Source of the DNA: Bradyrhizobium ottawaense
GTDB lineage: Bacteria; Pseudomonadota; Alphaproteobacteria; Rhizobiales; Xanthobacteraceae
DNA: 64,000 nt
Reading direction: 5' to 3'
Assembly (NCBI RefSeq): GCF_900099825.1
Contig: NZ_LT629693.1
Span: 2,170,001 to 2,234,000 of the forward strand
A program made the position numbers and the translations under genes. Shown here one piece after another: positions 9,182-17,131 of the stretch; position 1 is the first letter of the stretch; each line of letters opens with the position of its first letter. A model generated the notes under the pieces. The model did not search any database. It saw only the letters and a list, made by a program, of their open reading frames with translations, and was not told where the DNA came from.

Positions 9182-11020
9182 ATGAAGAAGACCATTCGCA
9201 TTGGCTGCGGCGGCGGCTTTTGGGGTGATACCGAGGATGGCGCGTCCCAACTCGTCGAGAGGGGCAATATCGACGTCCTCATCATGGACTATCTCGCAGA
9301 GATCACGATGTCCCTGTTAGCACGCGCACGCGAGGGCCAATCGAGCGCTGGGTTCGTTCAGGACTTTGCCTTGCTGATGGGCCGCCTGGCTCCGCGCATC
9401 GCGCAAAAGAGAATACGCGTCGTTGTCAACGCCGGCGGCGTCAACCCGACCGGCTGCCGCACGGCAATCGAAGCCATTCTGGCGGAAGCCGGGGTCGAGC
9501 TCCGGGTGGCGTCCGTCGAAGGCGACGATTTGCTGCCCCTCGCCAACGAGCTACGCCGGGAAAACGCCGTCGAAATGTTTAGCGGAGCTCCGTTGCCAAA
9601 CGAGCTGCTAAGCATGAATGCTTATCTTGGTGCGCGCCCGATCGCGGCGGCCCTCGCCGCGGGCGCCGACATCGTCGTTACCGGCCGCTGTACGGATAGC
9701 GCTTTGGCGCTTGGGCCGTTGATCCACGAATTCGGCTGGGAGGCGAACGACTACGATCAACTCGCCATGGGAAGCCTGGTCGGGCATATCCTCGAATGCG
9801 GCACCCAAGCGACCGGCGGCATCAGCACCGATTGGCAGGCAGTTCCCGGTTGGGATGACATGGGTTTTCCTATCGCCGAATGCAGCAGCGACGGCTCTTT
9901 CGTGTTGTCCAAGCCGGACAACACGGGCGGACTTATCAATCCGCAAACGGTTGCGGAACAGATCATCTACGAAGTTGGGGATCCGCGTCGCTACATTCTG
10001 CCGGACGTTATCTGTGATTTCAGCAATGTGCGTGTCGAACAGGTAGGCCCCGATCAGGTGCGGATCACCGGCGCACGAGGTCGGTCACCGACCTCGACCT
10101 ATAAGGTTTGTGCGACATATGCGGACGGGTTCAAGGCCAGTGGAATGCTCATGATCGGCGGGCGTGACGCCGCCGCAAAAGCCCGCCGCACCGCAGATGC
10201 TATCCTGAAACGCTGCCGCAGACTCATGGCAGCCAAACAGCTCGGTGATTTCCGCCGCACTTCGGTCGAGATTCTTGGAGCAGAGCATACGTATGGCCCT
10301 CACGCTCACGCGGTCTCCGCCCGCGAGGTGATCCTGAAGATGGCCGTTCATCACGACATCAAGAATGCTTGCCACATCTTCTCGCGCGAATTTCTTCCAA
10401 GTTCGACTTCAATGTCGCAAGGGATCACCGGCTTCGGGGCGGGCCGACCCAAGGTCGGCCCATTGGTGCGCGTCTATTCGCTCCTCGTTGAAAAAACGCG
10501 GGTGACCCCGCGCGTGTTGATCGACGACCGTATCTTTGTTGCGCGGGACGCGAGCGGAACGCAAGGCGAGGACGTGAGCGAACGGGAGCCGGATTCGGCG
10601 GCACTTCGTGGATCCCTATCTGGACCCGTGGCAACGGTGCCGCTGATTGCTCTCGCCTACGGACGCAGTGGGGACAAAGGGGATGCCTCCATCATTGCCA
10701 TACTCGCACGACATCCCGAGTTCGTTGCGATCATCGAACATGCACTCACCTCCGGTGCCGTAAAGGATTACTTCGCGCATATCGTAAAGGGTGGTGTAGA
10801 GCGCTTTGCCGTGCCGGGCCTGAATGGCTTCAATTTCGTCATGCACCAGGCCTTGGACGGTGGCGGCACCTCCTCCCTCCGTCACGATTCACAGGGCAAA
10901 GCACTCGCCCAGATGCTTCTCGATGCGCCGATCGAGGTACCCGCAGAGTGGCTTGCGGCAGGTGGATACCTTGCAGATTTCGCGGGGATTGAGGCGCGCG
11001 CACCATCCCCCGCTGGTTGA
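9182..11020 (+). CDS. AtuA-like protein (acyclic terpene utilisation family, DUF1446)
   Basis: This 612-residue protein matches the AtuA/DUF1446 family. The large N-terminal domain (about residues 1-450) begins KKTIRIGCGGGFWGD and contains DVLIMDYLAEITMS, VVNAGGVNPTGC and DIVVTGRCTDSALALGPL. A smaller C-terminal domain (about 490-600) carries LAYGRSGDKGDASIIAI. In Pseudomonas, AtuA belongs to the citronellol/geraniol gene cluster, where its biochemical role is still unclear. The TetR gene follows within about 22 bp. The companion AtuC/AtuF carboxylase subunits of the classical pathway are absent here, so the substrate may differ. Confidence 0.88.
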   Translation: MKKTIRIGCGGGFWGDTEDGASQLVERGNIDVLIMDYLAEITMSLLARAREGQSSAGFVQDFALLMGRLAPRIAQKRIRVVVNAGGVNPTGCRTAIEAILAEAGVELRVASVEGDDLLPLANELRRENAVEMFSGAPLPNELLSMNAYLGARPIAAALAAGADIVVTGRCTDSALALGPLIHEFGWEANDYDQLAMGSLVGHILECGTQATGGISTDWQAVPGWDDMGFPIAECSSDGSFVLSKPDNTGGLINPQTVAEQIIYEVGDPRRYILPDVICDFSNVRVEQVGPDQVRITGARGRSPTSTYKVCATYADGFKASGMLMIGGRDAAAKARRTADAILKRCRRLMAAKQLGDFRRTSVEILGAEHTYGPHAHAVSAREVILKMAVHHDIKNACHIFSREFLPSSTSMSQGITGFGAGRPKVGPLVRVYSLLVEKTRVTPRVLIDDRIFVARDASGTQGEDVSEREPDSAALRGSLSGPVATVPLIALAYGRSGDKGDASIIAILARHPEFVAIIEHALTSGAVKDYFAHIVKGGVERFAVPGLNGFNFVMHQALDGGGTSSLRHDSQGKALAQMLLDAPIEVPAEWLAAGGYLADFAGIEARAPSPAG

Positions 11021-11042
11021 TGCTGGAATGAGCTGCACCAAC

Positions 11043-11693
11043 ATGGCAATGAAGAAAGACGAAGAGGTCACTCGCGTCAAGATTCTGGAAACGATCGACC
11101 GTCTCTTCTATCGTAAGGGCATCCGCGCTGTCGGCGTCGATACGATCGCCGCTGAACTCGGCATCAGCAAAAGGACCCTGTATCGTCATTTCCGCTCGAA
11201 AAGCGAAATGATTGAGGCCTATCTTCGTGGCCGGTTTCAGCCCTTTCCGGAAGATTCGGACAAGCCGCCGGCCGAGCAGATCCTTTCCAATTTCGCATGG
11301 TTGGAAAAGTCGCTTTCGCCAGAGAAGGAGTACAGGGGCTGCGCCTTCCTCAACGCCCTCGCCGAATTCGGAGAGGACGAGCGTGACTCAAGAGAGCTTG
11401 CCGCCTTTTTTAAGGAAGGCCGCCGGCTCTGGTTTCGCGATTTGCTTTCGAAACTCGACGTCGACGATCCGGACACGCTCGCGACGCAGCTCTCGATGCT
11501 CGTCGACGGCGCCTACTCCGCCATGCTTGTCCGAAAAGATCCATCCTACACACGGGCCGCGATTGCGGCCGCTCGCCTCCTGCTGAAGAATGCGGGCGTG
11601 AGCCTCGTTTACGCACGCCCAAACGCCCCAAAGACCGGCAGCGCCACTCCCTCGCCCGGCAAATCCAGCAGCGCCGTATTCAGTAAGATGTGA
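11043..11693 (+). CDS. TetR/AcrR family transcriptional regulator, probable AtuR-like repressor
   Basis: The 216-residue protein has an N-terminal helix-turn-helix: ILETIDRLFYRKGIRAVGVD, then IAAELGISKRTLYRHFRSK. An all-helical ligand domain follows. The start is uncertain; ATGs at 11028, 11043 and 11049 are all possible and none has a strong ribosome-binding site. It is close behind the AtuA-like gene and surely co-transcribed. In Pseudomonas the atu cluster is likewise controlled by a TetR repressor, AtuR. The three GGAAAC-N6-GTTTC palindromes at 1763, 3447 and 8780 are its likely targets. Confidence 0.9.
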   Translation: MAMKKDEEVTRVKILETIDRLFYRKGIRAVGVDTIAAELGISKRTLYRHFRSKSEMIEAYLRGRFQPFPEDSDKPPAEQILSNFAWLEKSLSPEKEYRGCAFLNALAEFGEDERDSRELAAFFKEGRRLWFRDLLSKLDVDDPDTLATQLSMLVDGAYSAMLVRKDPSYTRAAIAAARLLLKNAGVSLVYARPNAPKTGSATPSPGKSSSAVFSKM

Positions 11694-11818
11694 ACCGAGC
11701 ACTCGTTTTGCTCGTAGGAGCGGTCGTGCCAACTTCGAAACCCAATGTAAACTGATGATGGGATCGCCTTGGGGCTGACCCCCGCGGGTCGCGGCTGTGC
11801 CGCCACGTCCGTCTCGGC

Positions 11819-12538
11819 CTATCGCCGCACCTCCACATCAACGTAGTCGAGCAAGAATCCAGTTCGGCCGGAGACCTTGGCGCCGTCGTCCGTACGGCTG
11901 ACGACGCGCCTGAGCGTGCAGATCATGATCCCGTGGTAGGACCGGTGATCGAGACAGTAATGTGCTGCGACGCCGCGAGCGACGTCGGTGACGTAGTCCA
12001 TTCGACGCAGCAGAAAATCGAGACCGAAGTAGAATTTCTGCTTCTTGGTATGAGCCGGCACTTTGTCAGGATAAATCACCTCAAGCACGCGCCATTGCTC
12101 GTCATTCTCCTGATGTACGCCGAGTTCCCGCGTTACAAACCCCGGCTTGGCGAGGAGAAACGGTATCGAGACGTAATTCCACATGGCATAGCCAATGAAG
12201 TACGTTAGATGGAGCGCATCCCACTTCGACTCCCAAACATGGCCGGCGAACGCATCGCGAGGATTGCGACGTTCCTCAACCACGCTCCCATCGCGGCGTT
12301 CGATCCAGACGCGGTCAGCAGTAAAGATCCATCGGTCGTCGGGGTCACCACCCAGCCGCTGGAACACCACGCGACATTCGCGGACGTCAATCGAGCAACT
12401 CGGCTGAAGATGGCGAGGAAAGCCCTTCACCACGAGGGCCGCGCCTGAAAAATTGAAGCGGACATCAACTGACCGTACTCCTCGCCAGCGCTCCATCCCG
12501 CCATAAGCCTCGATAGCAGCCTGAAGTAAGTCGGTCAT
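11819..12538 (-). CDS. Conserved hypothetical protein, 239 residues
   Basis: The start at 12538 is supported by a GAGGAAATG ribosome-binding site. There is no signal peptide or membrane segment. The sequence is rich in beta-type stretches with many aromatic residues, for example GYAMWNYVSIPFLLAKPGF, and it begins AIEAYGGMERWRGVRSVDVR. That AYGG(M)xxW opening recalls lipocalin- or LolB-like beta-barrel proteins of unknown role, but I cannot name a family. It stands alone between the TetR gene and an oxidoreductase pseudogene, so context gives no function. Confidence 0.75.
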   Translation of the reverse strand: MTDLLQAAIEAYGGMERWRGVRSVDVRFNFSGAALVVKGFPRHLQPSCSIDVRECRVVFQRLGGDPDDRWIFTADRVWIERRDGSVVEERRNPRDAFAGHVWESKWDALHLTYFIGYAMWNYVSIPFLLAKPGFVTRELGVHQENDEQWRVLEVIYPDKVPAHTKKQKFYFGLDFLLRRMDYVTDVARGVAAHYCLDHRSYHGIMICTLRRVVSRTDDGAKVSGRTGFLLDYVDVEVRR

Positions 12539-12705
12539 CGGATCATTTCCTCACGCCGCAAACTAGAATTCTCGCTGCAGGTTTCAACGTCGTAAGTGCC
12601 ACCTTTTCGGACATTGCGTGTCGACGTGCGCCAGCGGAAACCGGCAGCTGGAGTGTTTCGCAAACGACTCGAAGGTGATTGTCCCTGACATGACTGATCT
12701 AATGG

Positions 12706-13002
12706 ATGATGATCGAAGGGGTCCCAATGTCACGCAGTGTTCGCGTTTTGCGAGTTCGGAGGCCCGGAGGACGTATGAAGATCGAAGATGTGGTCGTGCC
12801 CGATCCCGGCCTCCACGATGTTCGCTTACGCATCAAGACTTTCGGCTTCAATCGAAGTGAAGTTCTGACGCGTTCCGGCAAGTCCGCAACCAAGCCGGCG
12901 CTCCCCGCGTATCTCGGCTAGGAAGCCGTGGGGGTGATTGAAGCGTTGGGATCGGGTGTCGAAGGTCTCGCCGTGGTACCTAGTATCCTGGCTTTTAAGT
13001 GA
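12706..13002 (+). pseudogene. Truncated quinone oxidoreductase (MDR) remnant
   Basis: The frame starting at 12727 (MSRSVR) matches the N-terminus of the intact oxidoreductase at 14792-15775 on the other strand: KIEDVVVPDPG, NRSEVLTRSGKSATK and, after the stop, EAVGVIEALGSGVEGLAV. Two compensating shifts scramble residues 7-17. A TAG at 12919-12921 replaces the TTG (Leu) codon of the homolog, and similarity ends near 12975 after about a quarter of the gene. It is a dead fragment left by duplication or rearrangement. Confidence 0.85.
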
Positions 13003-13095
13003 TTTTTTGCGGGAGATTGCTTCACGATGACAGGCAGTTGGCAAGCAAAAGCCTAGTTTCCGCGACCCGATGGGGCATCCGTCAGCACGTCAGCT

Positions 13096-14100
13096 TCACG
13101 TGGGAACTCCCCGCCCATCAAGGAATAGCAAACAATGCTTCACGAACAGTTCCGGAAACTGAAACAGCGAGCCGTGTCCGGAATCAGGATAGATGATTAA
13201 TTGGGCGTCGGGAATGTGCTGCGAAAGCGTGAATGAGTTGACGGTTGGCACCATGATGTCTTCACGTCCATTCACCACCAGGGTTGGTTGTCGAATGAGC
13301 TTGAGTTCTGCGAAGCGTTCGCCGCGCGGTTTACGCCATTCAGTGATCGCCGCGCGCTGCGCAGCCGCTGTTTGAGGCGATGAGGGAGGATCGACGTTCT
13401 CTGTACGAACGTGGCGCCTTGCCCAAAAGGCGCTGCATGCCGCCTGGCTCGTATCTGATGGACTAAAGAACAGGTTCTGAAAGGCTTCCAAGGGCGCTTC
13501 ACCCGTCTTCGGGTCGGTTATGCCGCCGTACTTCGCATATTTCGGATCGGTCGGAGGCTCGCCGGCACGCGGGCCAGTGCCTACCAAAATGAGACGCCGC
13601 ACGTGCTCGCCGTATTGAAGGCAGAAGGACTGCGCAATGTACCCGCCAATCGAGAAACCAAGTAGGTCAAACCGCTGAATCCCGAGGGCCCTGATGAAGT
13701 CTGCGGCATGACGGGCCATCGCATCGATGGTATCAGGGGTCTCACCGCTCGAACCCGCGACGCCCGCATTGTCGAACAGAATGATAGGCCGGGTTGCTGC
13801 AAAGCCATCGATAACGGTTGGATCCCAATGATCCAATCCGCCACGAAAGTGCTGCATGAAGAGAAGTGGAGTTCCGCTTTCCCGACCAAATCTGCGGTAG
13901 GCGTAGCGAATCCCGTTCGCTTCTACGAATTGCGTGGGAGCTGTAACGTGTTCTGGCATGATCCCTGCTCCGTTGTCGGCTTTTGCGGCCGCGATATCCC
14001 GCTTAACTTCTGACAGGCCGTCGGGCGGCTGGGCGGCGACGGAGGTCGTGGCACCGACTGCTGCCAGACCGACCACCTTAAGGAAGTCTCGCCGTTTCAT
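13096..14100 (-). CDS. Alpha/beta fold hydrolase with Tat signal
   Basis: The 334-residue protein begins MKRRDFLKVVGLAAVGATTS, a twin-arginine signal, so it is likely periplasmic. The mature part has PTQFVEANGIRYAYRRFG, an MQHFRGGLDHWDP oxyanion-hole region, nucleophile motif GFSIGG, Asp in NGREDIMVPT and His in DSGHGSLFQFPE. Start 14100 has GAGGAG nine bases upstream; the longer frame to 14142 adds 14 unlikely residues. It is clearly paralogous to the unexported hydrolase at 40115-40993. It lies at the end of the oxidoreductase/DUF1330 cluster and may share its transcript. The substrate is unknown; hydrolase or chloroperoxidase-like chemistry are both possible. Confidence 0.88.
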   Translation of the reverse strand: MKRRDFLKVVGLAAVGATTSVAAQPPDGLSEVKRDIAAAKADNGAGIMPEHVTAPTQFVEANGIRYAYRRFGRESGTPLLFMQHFRGGLDHWDPTVIDGFAATRPIILFDNAGVAGSSGETPDTIDAMARHAADFIRALGIQRFDLLGFSIGGYIAQSFCLQYGEHVRRLILVGTGPRAGEPPTDPKYAKYGGITDPKTGEAPLEAFQNLFFSPSDTSQAACSAFWARRHVRTENVDPPSSPQTAAAQRAAITEWRKPRGERFAELKLIRQPTLVVNGREDIMVPTVNSFTLSQHIPDAQLIIYPDSGHGSLFQFPELFVKHCLLFLDGRGVPT

Positions 14101-14437
14101 AGTATTCGACTCCTCGTTCGGAAAGACGCGTGAGTCCGCCAAAGGACAGTCTCAATCGACACAGCGTCCAGCTTGCTTCATTTGGAATACTAGGAGCCGG
14201 GTTCCGCGGCGTAAACGTCATTTGCGCCACCCTCTGCGACATACGTCCTCGACAGAATCCGATCTCGTCCGGACGGGCAACACGTGATCGTTCGTTCGGA
14301 CTGCCTTCTCCAAGGATTTTTGGGGCGACCGGATATGCTTCTCGATTTTCACCGGCTAGGCGCTCTTTCTCGTCCGCTGAACGAATACGGTGCGTTGCCA
14401 TCCTGATGACCGTAAGCTCCCGGTCCTTCCGGGCTAG
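14101..14437. other. Intergenic stretch between hydrolase and DUF1330 gene
   Basis: About 340 bases without a recognisable gene. It probably holds a promoter or leader of the hydrolase gene; no strong hairpin or palindrome was found. Confidence 0.4.
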
Positions 14438-14719
14438 TCATGCGCCAACGATCCTAAAACGACAGTCGAGGGCCGCGTCGCGAAGCTCGAGGAGAGCTTG
14501 ATAGTCGGGAGAATGATACCAGGCGAAAGCCATCGCCTTGTCCGGAAACCGAACGACCATGCCGTTCTCGAATGCGGGTTCGCCACAGAGCGATAGCCAG
14601 GGTCCGGCCGCAAGAATTTCGCCATCGAACTTGCGCAAGATCGGTCCGACCTGCGAGCTGTAACGTTCGCGCGCTTCCTTGTCGCGGACGGTCGCTTCGA
14701 CGATCACGTAGGCGCTCAT
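14438..14719 (-). CDS. DUF1330 domain protein
   Basis: The 93-residue protein begins MSAYVIVEATVRDKEARERY and has the compact ferredoxin-like DUF1330 pattern, with VGPILRKFDGEILAAG and HSPDYQALLELRDAALDCRF. The ATG at 14719 is preferred because an AAGGA ribosome-binding site lies six bases upstream; the same AAGGA abuts the ATG at 14725, too close to use. Members are small dimeric alpha/beta-barrel proteins, sometimes linked to monooxygenases or aromatic degradation. A decayed relative is found at 21961. It probably follows the oxidoreductase gene in one transcript. Confidence 0.88.
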   Translation of the reverse strand: MSAYVIVEATVRDKEARERYSSQVGPILRKFDGEILAAGPWLSLCGEPAFENGMVVRFPDKAMAFAWYHSPDYQALLELRDAALDCRFRIVGA

Positions 14720-14791
14720 CTTCATTCCTTAGTAGAGGATAGGTTCGCGAGCCTCGATTAGTGAACCCGGACGTAGCAGACATCATTCACG

Positions 14792-15775
14792 TCAAACGGT
14801 AACGACCACTTTTCCGAATTGGGCTCCGGTTTCGATATAGCGATGGGCCGCAACAATCTCATCGAACGGAAATGTTTTCGCTATGATCGGCCGCAACTCG
14901 CCAGACGCGAGTCCTTCGCCGATGAATTGTTTGAGCGCCGCAAGCTTGTCGTCCCGGGCGACCGTGGTCGGGAGACCGAATCCTCGGACCGTCAAATCCT
15001 TCCACAACACCTGTCCGAGCGGCAGCGGGGTAGCCTCGGGACTGAGTCGACCGTACACGATCAGCAAACCCCCGGTCGCCGTCACCTCGGTAAGTTTCTC
15101 GAAGGTTGGCCCACCCACTGCGTCGAACACCACATTGGCGCCCTTACCGCCGGTCAAGCGGGCCACTTCCGCAACGAGGTCCTGCTCCTCGGTGGCAATT
15201 ACCTGGGCGGCTCCCGCCTCGAGCAGTGCCGCCGCCTTCGCGGAGGTCCGGGTCAGGGCAATGGGGGTCGCGCCCACCTTGCGTGCGATTTGGATCGCGG
15301 CAAGACCGGTGCTGCTCGATGCCGCCGTTATCAATACCGTCCGACCCGCTGAGAGGCGGGCGATCTCGATCAGCCCGGTCCAAGCGGTGCCGAACGCCAT
15401 CCAAGTCGCCGCCGCGTCCTGCCAACTCTGATTATGCGGTACTTTGACAAGCGTCCTGGCCGGAGCCAGAGCAAGCTCGCCATAGTAGCCGCGGCCCAGT
15501 TCACCGGGGATAACCGCCACCCGGTCACCGACCGCAAGACCATCCACATCCGATCCAAATGCTTCGATTACGCCCGCCGCCTCCAAGCCAAGTTGCGCGG
15601 GTAGAATTGCCTTGGTTGCGGATTTGCCGGACCGGGTGAGAACTTCGCTTCGATTCAGGCCGATAGCCTTGATCCGCAGGTGGACTTCGTTGGGGCCGGG
15701 ATCGGGCACGACCACATCTTCTATCCTCAGGACCTCCGGACCGCCGAACTCGTGAAATCGAACGCTACGCGACAT
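14792..15775 (-). CDS. Zinc-binding dehydrogenase family quinone oxidoreductase (MDR)
   Basis: The 327-residue protein starts MSRSVRFHEFGGPEVLRIED and has NRSEVLTRSGKSATKAILPA, the GLEAAGVIEA core, a Rossmann segment TVLITAASSSTGLAAIQIARKVG and NVVFDAVGGPTFEKL. It lacks catalytic zinc ligands, as expected for NADPH:quinone oxidoreductases. Start 15775 is set by AAGGGAG six bases upstream. It lies 69 bp after the SDR stop. This junction, including the start, is repeated in inverted orientation at 19743-19849. Relatives in the window are the fragment at 12706, the remnant at 22056 and the full gene at 28426. Confidence 0.92.
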   Translation of the reverse strand: MSRSVRFHEFGGPEVLRIEDVVVPDPGPNEVHLRIKAIGLNRSEVLTRSGKSATKAILPAQLGLEAAGVIEAFGSDVDGLAVGDRVAVIPGELGRGYYGELALAPARTLVKVPHNQSWQDAAATWMAFGTAWTGLIEIARLSAGRTVLITAASSSTGLAAIQIARKVGATPIALTRTSAKAAALLEAGAAQVIATEEQDLVAEVARLTGGKGANVVFDAVGGPTFEKLTEVTATGGLLIVYGRLSPEATPLPLGQVLWKDLTVRGFGLPTTVARDDKLAALKQFIGEGLASGELRPIIAKTFPFDEIVAAHRYIETGAQFGKVVVTV

Positions 15776-15876
15776 GGGTTCTCCCTTGATCTGCAATCAA
15801 GTAGATCGCTCCTCGGCGGGGCGAAACGCCTTTTTTGCCACCTTCTAGGACACGCCGGCCGAATTGGCTGCGGCTT
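15770..15876 (-). repeat. Long inverted repeat, copy A (SDR-to-oxidoreductase junction)
   Basis: This 107-bp segment, read on the minus strand, covers the last codons of the SDR gene, its TAG, the 69-bp spacer and the first codons of the oxidoreductase. Copy B at 19743-19849 on the plus strand is nearly identical; differences cluster around the run after GGCGTTTCG. The two copies flank about 3.9 kb that contains the SDR, NTF2-like, Old Yellow Enzyme and LysR genes. Confidence 0.85.
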
Positions 15877-16654
15877 GTGGCGGTGATGTCCCGGACTGTT
15901 CGCCGGTAAAGATCGCCATCATCTGGGCGTTGAACCCGTTCACCAGACCGTGTTCGTTCGGGCCGGGGTTCGCCCGAAGCGGCTTGGCCGCCTCCACCAA
16001 GATTTCGTCGGTGTCGGTGCCGAGCGCGGCAATGGTCTGTTCGATGAACTCTTGAAGCGGCATGGCTTGCTCGGCCTCCTGGCTGTTCATGAGCTCCGTG
16101 CGGACCCAGGGGGGCGCAATTTCGAGAACTCGAACCTTCGTACTCCGCAGCATGAATCGCTGCGAGAGGACATACGAATGCAACGCCGCCTTGGTCGACG
16201 AATAGACCGCGGTAGCCGCCAGCGGAACGAAGCCGAGCACCGAGCTGGTATAGGCAACGACGGCGTTCTCCTTAGCCTTGAGATGCTCGATGAGCGCGGA
16301 CGTCATCCGGATCGGTCCCATCAGGTTCGTCGTGATGGTGGAAACCATGGCCGCGTCATCGACCTTGCCAGCGGCCACGTCCGGTTGCATGACGCCAGCG
16401 TTGTTGATTAGAACATTAAGGTCCGGATGATCAGCGATCAACTTCGCCGCGACTCGATCGATGCTCGTCGGATCAGTAACGTCGAGCTCAACGGCCACCA
16501 TTCCGGGATTTGCCGCGATCACGGAGTCGAGGTGACCACGCCGGCGTCCCGCGATGATGACTTTATTGCCGAGCTTGTGAAGGGCCTCGGCGAGCCCGCG
16601 GCCGATACCTGATCCGCCGCCGGTGATGAAGATGGTATTGCCTGTGAGTTTCAT
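15845..16654 (-). CDS. SDR family oxidoreductase, DltE-like
   Basis: The 269-residue protein has all the classical SDR motifs: TGGGSGIG at residues 11-18, NNAG near 85, and YSSTK near 153-157 as the catalytic Tyr/Lys pair. LEIAPPWVRTEL is typical of the DltE/YciK-like subgroup. Reduction of a carbonyl group with NAD(P)H is expected, but the substrate is unknown. It sits between the NTF2-like gene (46 bp upstream) and the oxidoreductase, all in one direction, so it is part of the operon. Its 3' end lies within the long inverted repeat. Confidence 0.92.
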   Translation of the reverse strand: MKLTGNTIFITGGGSGIGRGLAEALHKLGNKVIIAGRRRGHLDSVIAANPGMVAVELDVTDPTSIDRVAAKLIADHPDLNVLINNAGVMQPDVAAGKVDDAAMVSTITTNLMGPIRMTSALIEHLKAKENAVVAYTSSVLGFVPLAATAVYSSTKAALHSYVLSQRFMLRSTKVRVLEIAPPWVRTELMNSQEAEQAMPLQEFIEQTIAALGTDTDEILVEAAKPLRANPGPNEHGLVNGFNAQMMAIFTGEQSGTSPPQAAANSAGVS

Positions 16655-16700
16655 GGGAGTGACCTAGACTTAGACTAGTGCCTCGGTATGAGGGCTGGGA

Positions 16701-17102
16701 TCAGGAGGGAAAGCGGTTGCCGAACATCGGCAACCCACTGACGGAATCGGCTTTCGTCACCTCGTCCTGGAGGACGTCCCAGTGTTCCGCGAGCTTGCCG
16801 TCTTCGATTCGCACGATGTCGGCTGCAATCCAGGCAGCCGGACGGCCGTTACCGGAGAAACGGCCGTGGGTGATAACGTAGTCACCCTCAGCCACGGCCA
16901 ACTGATTCTCGTAACGCAGCGTCTCCGGCACCGCGCGGATCAGCGCGAACAGTCCCTCGCGGCCAGGCGCGATGTGCGCGCTGTGCTGGATGTAACGATC
17001 GGACCAGAAGCGCTCAGCAGCGGCGTAGTCGCGCTTGTTGAACAATGTATCGAATGCCTTGAGGACGAGAGCTTTGTTCTCGGCAGGGGTCGTCTTTGAC
17101 AC
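16701..17102 (-). CDS. SnoaL/NTF2-like domain protein
   Basis: The 133-residue protein has the NTF2-like alpha+beta cone pattern: AFDTLFNKRDYAAAERFWSD, YIQHSAHIAPGREG, DIVRIEDGKLAEHWDVLQDE. Such proteins are small isomerases, cyclases or binding modules. The GTG at 17102 is preferred, with AAGGAG seven bases upstream; the in-frame ATG at 17135 lies upstream of this site and overlaps the Old Yellow Enzyme 3' end. The gene follows the Old Yellow Enzyme stop by 29 bp, making co-transcription likely. Confidence 0.88.
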   Translation of the reverse strand: MSKTTPAENKALVLKAFDTLFNKRDYAAAERFWSDRYIQHSAHIAPGREGLFALIRAVPETLRYENQLAVAEGDYVITHGRFSGNGRPAAWIAADIVRIEDGKLAEHWDVLQDEVTKADSVSGLPMFGNRFPS

Positions 17103-17131
17103 GATAGTTCTCCTTATTCGGTGAATTGGGA

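Noticed and set aside
11760..11790. GACCC/GGGTC hairpin after the AtuA-linked TetR gene
   Set aside because: The stem is only five base pairs and has no T-run, so I do not call it a terminator.
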